Positions 1 to 9,144 of a DNA stretch of 28,399 nucleotides are shown here, one piece after another. A model generated the notes under the pieces. It was given only the letters and a program-made list of their open reading frames with translations, was not told the origin of the DNA and made no database searches. The position numbers were made by a program, and so were the translations under genes. Source of the DNA: Chara braunii (Eukaryota; Streptophyta; Charophyceae; Charales; Characeae); contig BFEA01000016.1 in NCBI GenBank assembly GCA_003427395.1, positions 4,303,403 through 4,331,801 of the forward strand, written 5' to 3'. Position 1 is the stretch's first letter. Each line of letters opens with the position of its first letter.

Positions 1-297
1 TTTTTTTTTTTTTTCTCTTTTTTTTCTCTTTTTTTTCCTCTCGTTTTTTTCCTTTCATTTCTCTCTTTTTTTCTCTTTCATTTCTCTCTTTTTTTTTCTC
101 TTTTTCCTGCAATCCGATGGCTGGCCCTTCGACGACGGTCTTCTTTTTTTTTCTCTTTTCTTTTTTTTTTTCTTTTCAAATCTTTTTCTTTTTCTTTTTT
201 TGGTCTTTTCTTTTCTCTTTTTCAAATGTTAAACATTTTATTTTTTTTTGTTTTCTCTCTTTCTCTTTTTCCTGCAATCCGACGGCGGGCCCTTCGA
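1..297. repeat. T/C-rich low-complexity tract with a 165-bp duplication
   Basis: Almost pure pyrimidine on the plus strand, made of long T runs broken by CTC. A block around CCTGCAATCC followed by GGCCCTTCGA occurs at about 106 and again at 271, so part of the tract is a 165-bp tandem duplication that has diverged. Open frames here encode only Phe/Ser runs and are not genes. The non-repetitive, GC-rich sequence at 298-504 shows nothing recognisable. Confidence 0.8.
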
Positions 298-504
298 GAT
301 ATTCACTCGAATCGACGACCGCCGGCTCTCGGCCCCTGTGGGCGCGCTCTCTCGTTTATCGGCGCGCTGTGAACAATTGGGTACGCGCACCGCTCTGCGC
401 GCACCCCCGCCCTCGATCGTCTTCATCTGCCGGGCCGAATCAAAAGTTCGGCCCGATTCCGGCGCGCAGCGGAACACGACCTCCCCACCGCGGGCCCACT
501 GCGC

Positions 505-951
505 TTAAGGGGTAGGATAAAAGACAACCATGAGCTCGAGCTGAAAAAGAAAGAGAAGGAAGAAGATGCTGAAGAGAACGCAGTGACTGGGATGATGGGG
601 TGATGAAACAGCACATGGGATAGAGGGGGGCGGAGCCGGCACTATGGCTTTGCTTACTGCAGGAGTGGAGGGAGCCCTAGGGATGTAAGGAGGTGAAGAA
701 GCGTTGGTAGTACCATAACGAGCGTCGAACTTCTTACGAAGGAACTCCGTCCTGTCAGGAGATGGAGTTCTCTCGTACCACCCTCCTAACGGGTAGCGGG
801 GATGTGGCCTTAAACGGCTATAGCCTCGCGGCTCCTCTTCTTCCTCCTCCTCTGAGTTACAATCCCGTCGTGCCCTGGTTGACGGTTCCTCCTTTGCTTT
901 CCCTCCTCTTCCTCCTCTCCCTCTACCTTGTCCGTGGAGTGCCTCAGGCAT
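505..951 (-). CDS. unrecognised RGG/acidic ORF, possible repeat-family protein
   Basis: I do not recognise this protein. It starts at an ATG (complement of 949-951) and encodes 148 residues. Near the N-terminus is a short Gly-Arg stretch (GRGRGGRGG). It is followed by a Ser-plus-seven-Glu acidic run at about residues 33-40, then a basic Arg/Tyr/Pro segment with the motif TPSPDRTEFL at about 62-71, then Pro/Ala/Ser-rich sequence. The last 25 residues are hydrophobic and probably run past the real end of the coding part. RGG plus acidic patches are common in nucleic-acid-binding proteins and in retrotransposon gag N-termini. That similarity is compositional only. It could be an exon or fragment of a transposon protein. 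Confidence 0.3.
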   Translation of the reverse strand: MPEALHGQGRGRGGRGGKAKEEPSTRARRDCNSEEEEEEEPRGYSRLRPHPRYPLGGWYERTPSPDRTEFLRKKFDARYGTTNASSPPYIPRAPSTPAVSKAIVPAPPPSIPCAVSSPHHPSHCVLFSIFFLLFLFQLELMVVFYPTP

Positions 952-1139
952 GATGCGCGTGAGATGGCTGTTAAAAGAGAAGATAAAGGACGGAATTTAG
1001 CGCCAAAGGCTATGACCGAGAAGGTTGTATGAGTGAAGTTATGATGATGAGATGGATCCTGAAAATGGAAGCAAAAAAAATTCCAAGAGAAATAAAGAGA
1101 ATAACTGCGCCGACTACGAGAGACTACAACGTGTTATGT
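952..1139. other. no recognisable feature
   Basis: Purine-rich spacer upstream (in the minus sense) of the 505-951 ORF. It could hold the 5' leader of that ORF, but I see no promoter motif in it. Confidence 0.5.
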
Positions 1140-1440
1140 GAGAGAGAAGGTGAGCGCAAAGAGGAAAAGCAAGCGCAGAGAGAAGACGAGCGCTAGGAGA
1201 AGAGCCTGGCACGGAGAGAAGAGAAACCTAGCGCAAAAGAGATGGCTAGCGTAGGGAGAGAAAACTAGCGCAAAAGAGATGGCTAGCGTAGGGAAAGAAA
1301 CCTAGCGCTGAGGGAGATAGGTAGCGCGGAGAGTGAGGATAAGCATTTGGGGGAGAGGAGAGTGCAGAGAAGAAAGGTGAGCACAAAAGAGGGAAGGTGT
1401 GCTCAGAGAAGTATGGACGCAGTGAGGAAAGTGAAGAATT
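1140..1440. repeat. purine-rich degenerate tandem repeat, 37-bp unit
   Basis: GAGAGAAG- and TAGCGC-rich DNA. The clearest part is a 37-bp unit beginning CTAGCGCAAAAGAGATGGC, present at 1228 and 1265, with decayed relatives (AGCGC plus GAGAGA) on both sides. The minus-strand open frame over this stretch is a by-product of the purine bias. Confidence 0.75.
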
Positions 1441-2055
1441 GGTTAACGCAAAAGTGATGGTGCGGGAATTGCTCCAAGCCGCAGAAGAAATGAGCGAGAG
1501 CATATTGGGCTGCACTGTTTTTTATACTGAAACTTTTCGTTCCGACCCAGCGGGGACGCTGGGTGGGGGTTTGGTATTATGTCGGAGGGCACGGTGTTCG
1601 GGCCCTTCGGTGTACCAAGTCTCTGCATAGTGCCAGTCTCCTGCCCTGGTACCTGGATCGTTTCTCGGCGTGGACAGATCCCGGTGGCGTAGCCCTCAGC
1701 AAAAGGGGTGCGCCACAAGACTTCCATTGGTCCACGCAGGCTCGGCGCCCTGCTGTACAGCAGAGCACAACCGGCCTGTGGCCATGGTAGCCGCCGGGTT
1801 CGCCCTGGGACGTGAAAGTAGACAGATAGGCGATATCTTTTCTATTATGCACCAAGCACCCCTCTATAGGGTTATGGGTCAGGTGCATGATGCTGACAGC
1901 AGTCAGAGAAAGCAGAAGGCTAAAGCAAAAAGCAGCAAGAAAAGAAAAATGGAAAATGAAAATAAGGGTCTAACTTTAACGCAGTTGGGCTACTAGCTTC
2001 AGTTCGGGGAAATCTGATGGCCTCTGACCCCCGGTTATCGTTGCGTCTCACTCTA
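1441..2055. other. no recognisable gene
   Basis: Moderately GC-rich DNA with several overlapping short open frames on both strands, none with a recognisable motif. It is probably old repeat DNA. Confidence 0.5.
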
Positions 2056-2800
2056 TTGTTATTATTATTTACTTGTTGTTATCGTTATCCCTTTTTCCGC
2101 TTTCCTTGATTGGTCTGTTGTTTCGTAGGGAGACCAACAGGACTGGGCTTCGAGTTCGGGCGGTGGTATTGTGGTCTAGGCAGGCCCAACTTTTCGAATA
2201 TTATCTGTACCGGGTCTGCGCACCTGAGGCTCTGCGCGGTAGGACCCCAGTAGCTATACTGCAGGGCAGATGCAGTGGGCCTGAAAAAGGGAAGTGTGAA
2301 AAAGAAGGAAAAGGGGTAAGGATGAAAATCGGGTTTTGGGCATGTGCGTGAACTTGCAACGCTATTCAGGCGAAGCCTGCGACGCGAAGGAAACTTGAAG
2401 CGCCGTCCTTTCTTTCCGCATTGATTGTCATTTATCACTATTATTATTATTATTATTATTATTATCAGTATTAATTTTTCTTATTTCCAGATTCCCGCCT
2501 GTCGGCCTGTCATCTCACGGGAAGGCCAACGGTTCGTATTTCGAACTCGGCGACTCACAGCCTAAGTAGGCCGACCCCACGTATACTGTCTGTGGGCTAG
2601 CTTTGTTTTAGCATAGTGCGGTAAGGCCCCAAAAGGAGGGCGACCCGCGACCGCATTGGTAGGAGGAATATCACCCCCTACAGAGGGTCATAAACCCCCT
2701 CCTTGCCATTGGACACAGGTACCCGTCGGGTATAGGCCAACGCGTACGTCTTAAAGAAAGAAAAATGCTTGTCAGTGTCCCGTTATGGGACTTCAGAGAT
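2056..2800. repeat. two diverged copies of a repeat block, each led by a TTA/ATT microsatellite
   Basis: The first copy (about 2056-2430) starts with a short TTA run and contains GGGAGACCAACAGG and GCGCGGTAGGACCCC. The second (about 2431-2800) starts with a longer ATT run (2440-2465) and contains CGGGAAGGCCAACGG and GTGCGGTAAGGCCCC in the same order. The similarity is patchy but collinear, so I read this as an old tandem duplication or two related short interspersed elements. No coding potential is evident. Confidence 0.45.
2440..2465. repeat. (ATT)n microsatellite
   Basis: About nine uninterrupted ATT triplets. Confidence 0.95.
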
Positions 2801-3153
2801 TGGGTCGTGGTCACATCGTGATAATTAGTGGCTTGACGGCAGCATAGCGATTTCGAACCATACCTTGACCGTTGAGTTTTCGGTTTCGAATTATTCAGTT
2901 TTTATTTTGCTTTATATTTTGGAATATTAAGACTATTAAAAAGAAGGCCAGAGCAGAACTCTTCTTTTAGAGCGCGGGGGTCATAGCGAGGGGTGAGCCT
3001 ATAAAGAGGTGAGGCAAACGAGTTCTTGACAGTGAAGCCTCTTCTGCTGTGTTGACGCTGTTGGCCTGAGAAAGCAGTGGATAGTCTGTGGGCACAAGTG
3101 TTGGGTCTAGTGTTATGCTATCTATCGAGCGGGACAGGCTATCCTGAGTAGCA
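2801..3153. other. no recognisable feature
   Basis: AT-rich then mixed sequence leading up to the ATG of the next ORF. No promoter, RNA gene or repeat stands out. Confidence 0.4.
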
Positions 3154-3699
3154 ATGGCGCTACATGGCTATAGGCCTGGCTGCTGGCGGCACACGGTGCG
3201 CTGGGTCCCAGTGTCAGGTGAAGGCCCCCTGATTACGACGGCCCTGAACTATGATGGGGGAGAAGTAGTTCGACTTAAGGTCTGTATTGAAGGGGGGAGA
3301 GAGGAGGAGATGCGAGGTGACGAGAGGCTGCAAGCCATTTCCGAAGCGCGCGACAGGGCGGAGCGGAGGTGCAGAAGAGACGGGGTGACCGTGGGCTTGA
3401 GAGTGACGGTCATCTACCATGAGACCGAGTCATCAACCGGGACCGAGACAAGGGAGGAGCAGCACAACGAGAGAGACTCAGGCGGGGAGAGTGAAATGAG
3501 CGAGGCTGACTGTGAGACGGATCTCAGGTCCTGGAACAGACCTGAGGAGATCCAAAAGCACCACCGGGCCGCGGAGCCGGTGGAAAAGGGACCTGAGGCC
3601 AGCTCACGACACCCGACTCCCAGAGGCCGCGGGGCAGGAAAAACATTGCAGAACAAGGGGAAAGGACGTGTGTGTGGCAACGACACGAGGGGGGAGTGA
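3154..3699 (+). CDS. unrecognised charged ORF (181 aa)
   Basis: Unrecognised. It starts at a true ATG with an in-frame TGA just upstream (3145-3147) and ends at a TGA. The first 110 residues look structured: a hydrophobic strand-like piece (EVVRLKV, residues 37-43), a Glu/Arg-rich segment with helix-like spacing (about 62-78), and a second strand-like piece (LRVTVIY, about 82-88). The remainder is Glu/Arg/Ser/Gly-rich and probably disordered. The spacing between EVV..K and VT..Y, about 47 residues, is nearly the same as in the 81-residue ORF at 6946-7191, so this may be a distant relative. The surrounding DNA is GC-rich with GAG repeats, which also favours chance open frames. Overlapping ORFs in other frames weaken the case. 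Confidence 0.3.
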   Translation: MALHGYRPGCWRHTVRWVPVSGEGPLITTALNYDGGEVVRLKVCIEGGREEEMRGDERLQAISEARDRAERRCRRDGVTVGLRVTVIYHETESSTGTETREEQHNERDSGGESEMSEADCETDLRSWNRPEEIQKHHRAAEPVEKGPEASSRHPTPRGRGAGKTLQNKGKGRVCGNDTRGE

Positions 3700-5282
3700 G
3701 AGTATTGGTCGTTCACAAGACGGGGTACGGACTACGAGGCGATGACATGCGTACGCGTGGCACAGCCGAAGGGTGAGTAAGAGGGAGAGAGGCGGTTGAC
3801 GTCAAATCTAGTGGGCAGTGCACGAGAACAGAGAGCGAGCCTACTGCGCTCGTCGGAGAGGGGGAACAGGACGAATCTCGAAACGGAGGAAAATGCAGTG
3901 GGACGGAGACAAGCTCGGGGGGACTTGTCTGACAAGTGGCGCGCGCTGGGAGGAGCAAGAGGGTGGTCAACGAGAGGTGCGAGTGTGAGAGCGGGCAGTA
4001 CACCCGACGCACGCATGGCAGTCGGAGAAGGCGAAGAGGTCAACGTGGGGAGAGACAGGCAAACGCGGAACGGCTACGAGGGTGTGTGAGACGTGGCCTG
4101 GTATGCGAGAAGAGAGTTAGCGGAAGGGGAGCGTGTGCGAAGCGAAGTAGGACGCGAGCCTGCCGAGTGGTTGATGTCAACTGCTTCTTGGATGGCGTGC
4201 GTAAAGTGCCGACATCTGTATGTCAGTTGCGGTTCGCATGCACGCGTGACGTGATTGCAGTTGCTGCACTGATGACAAGATAAGGTAGAAAGGGGGGGGA
4301 ACCAGTCGACATAACGTGAGAAGTGTCCATCAAGGGAAGCTGGTCTGCAGGGCGTGGAGTAAGTTGCTACTCGATCTGTTTGCCGCGCGCTGAGCATGGT
4401 CACTCCCTGTCATGGATACGGATCAGTGACTTCTCACTAGTGTGTGGGCCATAATTATTCGCTAATCAGTACTTGCCCTGCGGGAAGCTGAGTTGGTGCC
4501 TGCGTGGGCGGTACTGTGATTGGCGTATACGTGACGTATTTGGTCATGAGTCAGTCGCCGAGGGAGTTGTGCGGGAACTAACAAGAAAGAGGCTTGAGCT
4601 AAGACTCGAGAGTGGAGGTGACAGAACAGAAGGGTGGGACCCTTTGCTTCGAAGTGAGGGTTTGCTAACCGGCTGGCATACCCGCTCAGACGATCACCTG
4701 TTTTCCGTCACCCTCGAGTAACTTCCAGCATGCAATGGAGACGGCAATCAAGAATCATTGACACACATTTCTTTATAACTGTCATGGCCGAAACTTCAGA
4801 TAAGACGCTGGCTCTTGCAAATATAACTCCCTTCTGTCCCCACTAGTCTTAGTCTTCCTCTTAGTTCGGATAGTCAGTACGACTGATTGTCATTAACGGG
4901 TCAAGTTTGCACAGTGTAAAGAAAGAAAATTAAGCCCTCAGTAGACTGTGTAAGCGGGTGAACAAGGGAGTAGCCCCAGTTTGTGATAACGTCTTGAAAC
5001 GAACTTGCCTCAGGGGGAATCCAACATATGGGAGGATGGTTGAGATGTTAATGAGGCTGGAGTTGAATACCCGTGGCGTTAACATGGCCAGATGCAGTCT
5101 ATTTGGGTGCGTTATTTGTATTGAACATTTTATTTGATTTCTTGGCAAAGTCAAAGAGACGTGCTGCCATCATGTTCGTGTGTCCAAATTTCACGAGAGT
5201 GGAGATTATAAACGCAATAAGAAATCAGACCTCTTTCCCTTTTCCCTCTCATTTGTGTGCGACTGCACGGTGTTGATTGCTC
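3700..5282. other. no recognisable gene
   Basis: 3700-4300 is GC-rich with GAGAG/GCGAG words that leave several frames open by composition. 4300-5282 is of mixed composition with only short open frames and no motif I can name. I see no promoter, RNA gene or transposon terminus. Confidence 0.5.
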
Positions 5283-5446
5283 CGTGTGATCACTCCATGT
5301 GATCACTTCGCGTGACGATGTTGTGTGACTACGTCGTGTGACTACTCTGCATGACTACATAGTGCGAGTGTGCTGCATGACTACATAGTGTGAGTGTGCT
5401 GCATGATTACATAGTGTGACTGTGCTGCATGATTGCATAGTGCGAT
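5283..5446. repeat. 13-bp minisatellite organised in 26-bp dimers
   Basis: Tandem 13-mers of the type GTGTGACTACGTC run from 5283 (one unit is 14 bp). From 5349 they alternate between two variants, GCATGACTACATA and GTGYGASTGTGCT, giving a 26-bp higher-order unit repeated about four times to 5446. The first two units contain the palindrome GTGATCAC or a near match to it. A homogenised dimer inside an older monomeric array is the usual pattern of satellite evolution. Confidence 0.9.
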
Positions 5447-6684
5447 CCCTGGGATTACACGTGCTCACATGATCGAATGTCTGCTAGTAGCTGGAAGAGC
5501 TCACTTGTGGCATGAAAAGTACTGAGTGCATGGACATGCGAGCATGCATGTTTTCCCATGTGAATAGGGGAAAGCATGCCTGGAGGTTCCGTAAGCCTTG
5601 GTGAGTGCAGAAAGGTACGCAGGTCAGCCTCGGCCCGCCGGACATGTTCTATATGTTCTCATTTCATCCTTGCCTCTTCTAAGCAGGCCTAGATGAGCTT
5701 TGGAGGAGTGTTCTGATCACCGTCGTTGTTTGGCTTGTCAAGAAAACTAAAAACGCTAAGAACGATGGAGAGATCAGTAGCCCGGAGACTGGTCATTGAC
5801 CTGTGATAACTTCTTGAAAGTGATCAGATCGAGTAATCATTCGTGAATTGCTAGTCCCGCCTTCCTTACTAACTTTGATTCTCTAGCTATTTTCGATGGT
5901 CAATTGAGAACTGCTTTGGAATAGAGCAAAAGTTACGGGGATCACTGTCACTATGAATGTGTAAGCGAGTGTGTTGAGTTTGGCCTGGAGGATCTCATAC
6001 ATGTCAGATAAAGTAAGCATGGCAATTCTAAGAGTGCAAATCATTGGCTGAGGATAGGTGGTTGGGTGGAAGCCATCCAAATGAGGGGAGCTTATGGTCA
6101 ATCCGATCAGATAAAGAGGGCTTACTCTTACTTCCTCCACTTATTTATTTAATTCGTTTACTGTTGGTGGGTTCAACTTTGTCCGAGCGGAAACCCCAGT
6201 AGCAATCTTGATTATTTAGAGGATCAACATATGGACAGAGTAAACAAGTTCAGAAGAGTGGCCTTCCTGTTCCCACTGTCCATCGCGCTTTGAGTGAGCC
6301 TTTGGTGAGGGGCAGGGGTCGTGATCTGAGCGTGTTCTTTGATGGGCAAGAAGCAGCGCATCTTGAGGGAAATAGTATATATGTTGGCCAAATTCTTTGT
6401 GGATGGTGACTAGTGTCTACTTCTGAGTCGTACTCAACCCCGTTTTTTTGGGTCTGCGTGGTGGTCTGTAATGGGTTGTCCGAGCTGACGCCCCCCCCTG
6501 GTGTCATGTCTGAATAAGGTGGGTCTGGATGATCTCTCAGCACGGCGTGTGCTCTGAGACTACTCCAGCGCATAGGACTAAAGTAGGACGAAAGCCGTTT
6601 GAGTCACGTTTGAGTCCCCCCGTGGTCATAACGCTGGGGAGGGAAAATTATCAGGCAAAGTCAATACTAGTTGTGCTCTATTTA
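5447..6684. other. no recognisable gene; one hairpin at 5546-5579
   Basis: Mixed-composition DNA with short open frames only, including one minus-strand 85-codon frame that lacks an ATG at its start and has no recognisable motif. The one clear structure is the 12-bp inverted repeat listed separately. Confidence 0.5.
5546..5579. other. inverted repeat (12-bp arms, 10-base loop)
   Basis: The arms GCATGTTTTCCC (5546-5557) and GGGAAAGCATGC (5568-5579) pair with a single G:T exception. The loop is 10 bases. No gene is adjacent, so a role cannot be assigned. Confidence 0.7.
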
Positions 6685-6745
6685 TCAGACAACAAGACTC
6701 AGACAACTAGATTCAGACAATTCAGACTTGAACAACTAGTTCCAA
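6685..6745. repeat. TCAGACAA repeat at 14-bp spacing
   Basis: TCAGACAA occurs three times at 14-bp intervals (CAGACAA at 6686, 6700 and 6714), with a shorter relative at 6723. The ACTAG word recurs between copies. The same CAGACA/CAATCA vocabulary returns at 7590-7930 and 8310-8470. Confidence 0.7.
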
Positions 6746-6945
6746 ACGATTTCGACTCAATTTCAGGCAAGCCAAACTCAAGTTGGACTTGGACAACCCT
6801 TCTCAGATTCAAGCTAAGGTCTGAAGGGCTGACATAATAGACCCAACAAACTCAAGTCAACTCAGAATTCGAATGACATTGGGAAAGACTGGTTACAAGC
6901 AATTCTCAGGTTCTGCATACTTGGGTTCGGACACGGTGAGAGAGT

Positions 6946-7191
6946 ATGAAAAGTGACGAGGTGCTAGTTGTGAAGTGTAACTCTGTCAGAGACAAGAAAA
7001 GGGGATGGAAGGAGGAGGCGTATTCGGACATGGACTCCCAAAAGCGGGTCCAGTGTGAACACGCTGTCCAAAGAGTGAAAATGGAAAAATACATTGAGTA
7101 CGTGACTTATTTTTACGGGTCAGATGGTAAACTGCATAGTACCGGCTCCTCTCTAGAGACGGTGGAACAGGCCAGGGCATTTCTCATGTGA
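6946..7191 (+). CDS. unrecognised small protein (81 aa), possible new repeat-domain family
   Basis: ATG-started frame with an in-frame TGA just upstream (6937-6939), ending in TGA. The N-terminal half is Lys/Arg/Glu-rich. The C-terminal 35 residues have a regular pattern: an aromatic strand (IEYVTYFY, about residues 49-56), a turn (GSDGK), a second strand (LHSTGSS) and an amphipathic helix (ETVEQARAFLM). This strand-turn-strand-helix order recurs, diverged, at 8173-8265 in the same orientation (IEYTYY..NGRL..T..S..TIEEAR), and possibly in the 3154-3699 ORF. A beta-hairpin plus helix of this kind is seen in several small DNA-binding folds, but I cannot name a family. It might be one exon of a longer gene. 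Confidence 0.4.
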   Translation: MKSDEVLVVKCNSVRDKKRGWKEEAYSDMDSQKRVQCEHAVQRVKMEKYIEYVTYFYGSDGKLHSTGSSLETVEQARAFLM

Positions 7192-7589
7192 AAACAGACA
7201 CACTTGAGTTCTCCCTCTCCCGAGGTATCCATTGGTTCTCCCGAATAGTCAAAGGTCCCAACCATCAGTTGACAGTTCATTTGGCTTCCGCTGTCGGGAA
7301 CCGGGGTACCGTGGCATGACTAACCGACCCCGCTTAATCATCCGAGTTATCCTGAATTTTCTAATCCGCATTCAGACCGCTTTGATCAATGCGCAACTCG
7401 CATTCAGCCAACTAATGACCTTTTGGACCACTTGAAGTTACTGAAAGAATTTGGAGGCAATCCTCAATTCCTAGTGCTTCGAGATGCTTAACAGCGAATA
7501 GTGCTCAGCAGTGGCCAGTACTTAACTTGGCTGGAGGTAACCAGGTAGCAATACAACCACTCCTCAGGGAGCACTCAATTGGTGACTAA
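7192..7589. other. spacer without recognisable gene
   Basis: Short open frames only. No motif, RNA gene or repeat is evident apart from scattered CAGT/CAAC words. Confidence 0.4.
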
Positions 7590-7935
7590 GTGATCCTCAG
7601 ATCAGTCTATTCGGGCGGCAATCAGACACTTGTCAGTCAGCAACCAATCAACGGCCAATCGGTGTTTAATCAGCAGCCTCAACTACGGTCAGACGGACAT
7701 AACACTCAGACACGGTTTTTAGGAAACAACATTTCAAAACGACGGTCACAAAAACAGCAACAAAAGCAGCAACCAGAAATGACAGCCGAAGAACAGTCTC
7801 AGGGGCAGCAGCCGATTGGTATCCGAACTTCGGACAGATGACAATTGAGAACAGCAACCGGAAAATAGCAACTAAGAACAACAACTAGGATTGGCAATAA
7901 GAAACGGCAATCTGAAGCGATTATTCGAAATAACA
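7590..7935 (+). repeat. CAG/CAA-rich low-complexity stretch, potentially Gln-rich
   Basis: CAGCAAC, CAATC and GGCAATC words recur through this stretch. One frame stays open from 7590 to 7841 and would encode a Gln/Asn/Ser-rich peptide with the run KQQQKQQ, but it has no ATG near its start. It may be a low-complexity exon or simply decayed repeat DNA. Confidence 0.5.
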
Positions 7936-8088
7936 ATCTACCTAATGGCCTTTTCATACCTAGACCGTCCAAGAGTCACCCGTCTCGAGATGGGTGAACT
8001 GATGTGGTGAGAATTCGGTGAGAATATGGAGAGCAGCAACACGGTTAGAGTCTCCTGCTCGTTGTACCAGGGCACTGCGGGGACTTGA

Positions 8089-8277
8089 AGGGAAAGTGCA
8101 GTTGAGGAATACAATCTTCATACTACTATGATGATGGTACATGCACTGTCCCTCGTGAGGAATCATACGAAAATCGAGTACACATACTACTTGCATGACA
8201 AGAACGGCAGACTGTGTGCCACCATAACTTCAGTAGGCACTATCGAGGAAGCACGGACTGTTGGCAGCCATCGGTGA
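8089..8277 (+). pseudogene. diverged second copy of the 6946-7191 small domain
   Basis: This frame is open from just after a TGA (8086-8088) to a TGA at 8275-8277, about 62 codons. From 8173 it reads IEYTYY, a turn with NGRL, then T..S..TIEEAR. This matches the C-terminal half of the 81-residue ORF upstream (IEYVTYFY, DGKL, TG.S.ETVEQAR) at about a third of positions, with similar spacing and the same distance to the stop. DNA identity is low, so the copies are old and the protein pattern is better kept than the bases. No convincing start codon gives a full copy: the N-terminal Lys/Arg-rich part is not recognisable here. Confidence 0.4.
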
Positions 8278-8309
8278 ATGTTTTGTCTGAACGAGAACTT
8301 ATCCGGAGA

Positions 8310-8470
8310 TTCAGTAATCATCTAATCAGCAGTCAATCATCAGCAATCAGTTATTATTAGCAATCAGTTTCAGCAATCAGTTTCAACAATCAGTTTTCAG
8401 CAATCAATTTTTCAGCAATTAGTTTTTAGCAATCAGTTTCCTGCGGTCAGTTTGGCTGTCAGTTTTCAGG
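8310..8470. repeat. degenerate AATCAGTT tandem array, 13-17-bp spacing
   Basis: AATCAGTT or a one- to two-base variant occurs about nine times (8345, 8362, 8375, 8388, 8402, 8417, 8431, 8446, 8455), usually preceded by CAGC or TTAGC. Spacing is 13-15 bp with one 17-bp step. It lies directly before the 8506 ORF. Confidence 0.85.
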
Positions 8471-8505
8471 GATAGTCTGACCAGCTTGTACTGGCAAGAG
8501 TACTC

Positions 8506-9144
8506 ATGAGCACAGTTCAGTCTACTCCAGTCAGTGAATCAATGCTGGCCAGCCTCAACCGAATTTCGTGCAATGAGGCATTCCATTATCAGTATGTTAA
8601 CGCCATTGCCTTCAGACAAGGAGATCTGTCGATCTTCGTGGTCTAGACCAGCTTCACTGATGGTGCTATCCATGACTTGAGGCCATATCTGAAGAAGGGC
8701 AAGGAGACTCATGAGCTTTTCGATCCGGTCTGGATCTCAGCCACTGAATACCTTGAGCAGAGAGAGAGGGAGCTCGATGAGAGTGACACTACGTTGATCC
8801 GCAACTTCGGGCCAATGCTTTATATTGACTATCCTAGGCCTCCAGTCCCTTCTCTTCTCACTGATGGCACGAGTTGGCTGGATGTGATCAGTTTGGCAAA
8901 GAGGTACATCTCTCCGACGGTGATCGACATTGAGGCATTGACTGAGCCCACGGAGTATCCCTACCTCAGGCGAGGGGTCTTTTCAGTGGACGGGCTGCCT
9001 ACTTTATGGGAGGAGTTTTGCTCCATGGTTAACTACCGTGTCATGTGCCTTGGATGGTCATGCTCAGAGCTTGCTGGCTACAGGTGGCATTTTGCCACGA
9101 AGCCTCAGTCTCAGATTTTACGTGGGCGTGGGTCACGGCACTAG
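8506..9144 (+). pseudogene. unrecognised protein gene (about 212 codons) interrupted by one TAG
   Basis: A single reading frame runs from an ATG at 8506 to a TAG at 9142-9144 and is broken only by TAG at 8644-8646. There is no frameshift, and 165 codons follow the stop. The predicted protein has balanced composition and looks real. It has an aromatic first part (FHYQYVNAIAFRQGDLSIF), a Lys/Glu-rich middle with helix-like EYLEQRERELDE (about residues 84-95), then YIDYPRPP (about 109-116), a stretch TEPTEYPYLRRGVFSVDG, and a Trp/Cys-rich end (LWEEFCSMVNYRVMCLGW). I recognise no family. The TAG could be a C-to-T change of a Gln codon in a recent pseudogene, a sequencing difference, or the edge of an intron, though no good splice sites flank it. 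Confidence 0.5.

Noticed and set aside
117-515. 132-codon frame resembling a signal peptide or membrane protein
   Set aside because: Its Phe/Ser composition comes entirely from the T/C-rich low-complexity tract.
5283-5446. CRISPR array
   Set aside because: The repeats are adjacent 13-mers without unique spacers, and the context is eukaryotic.
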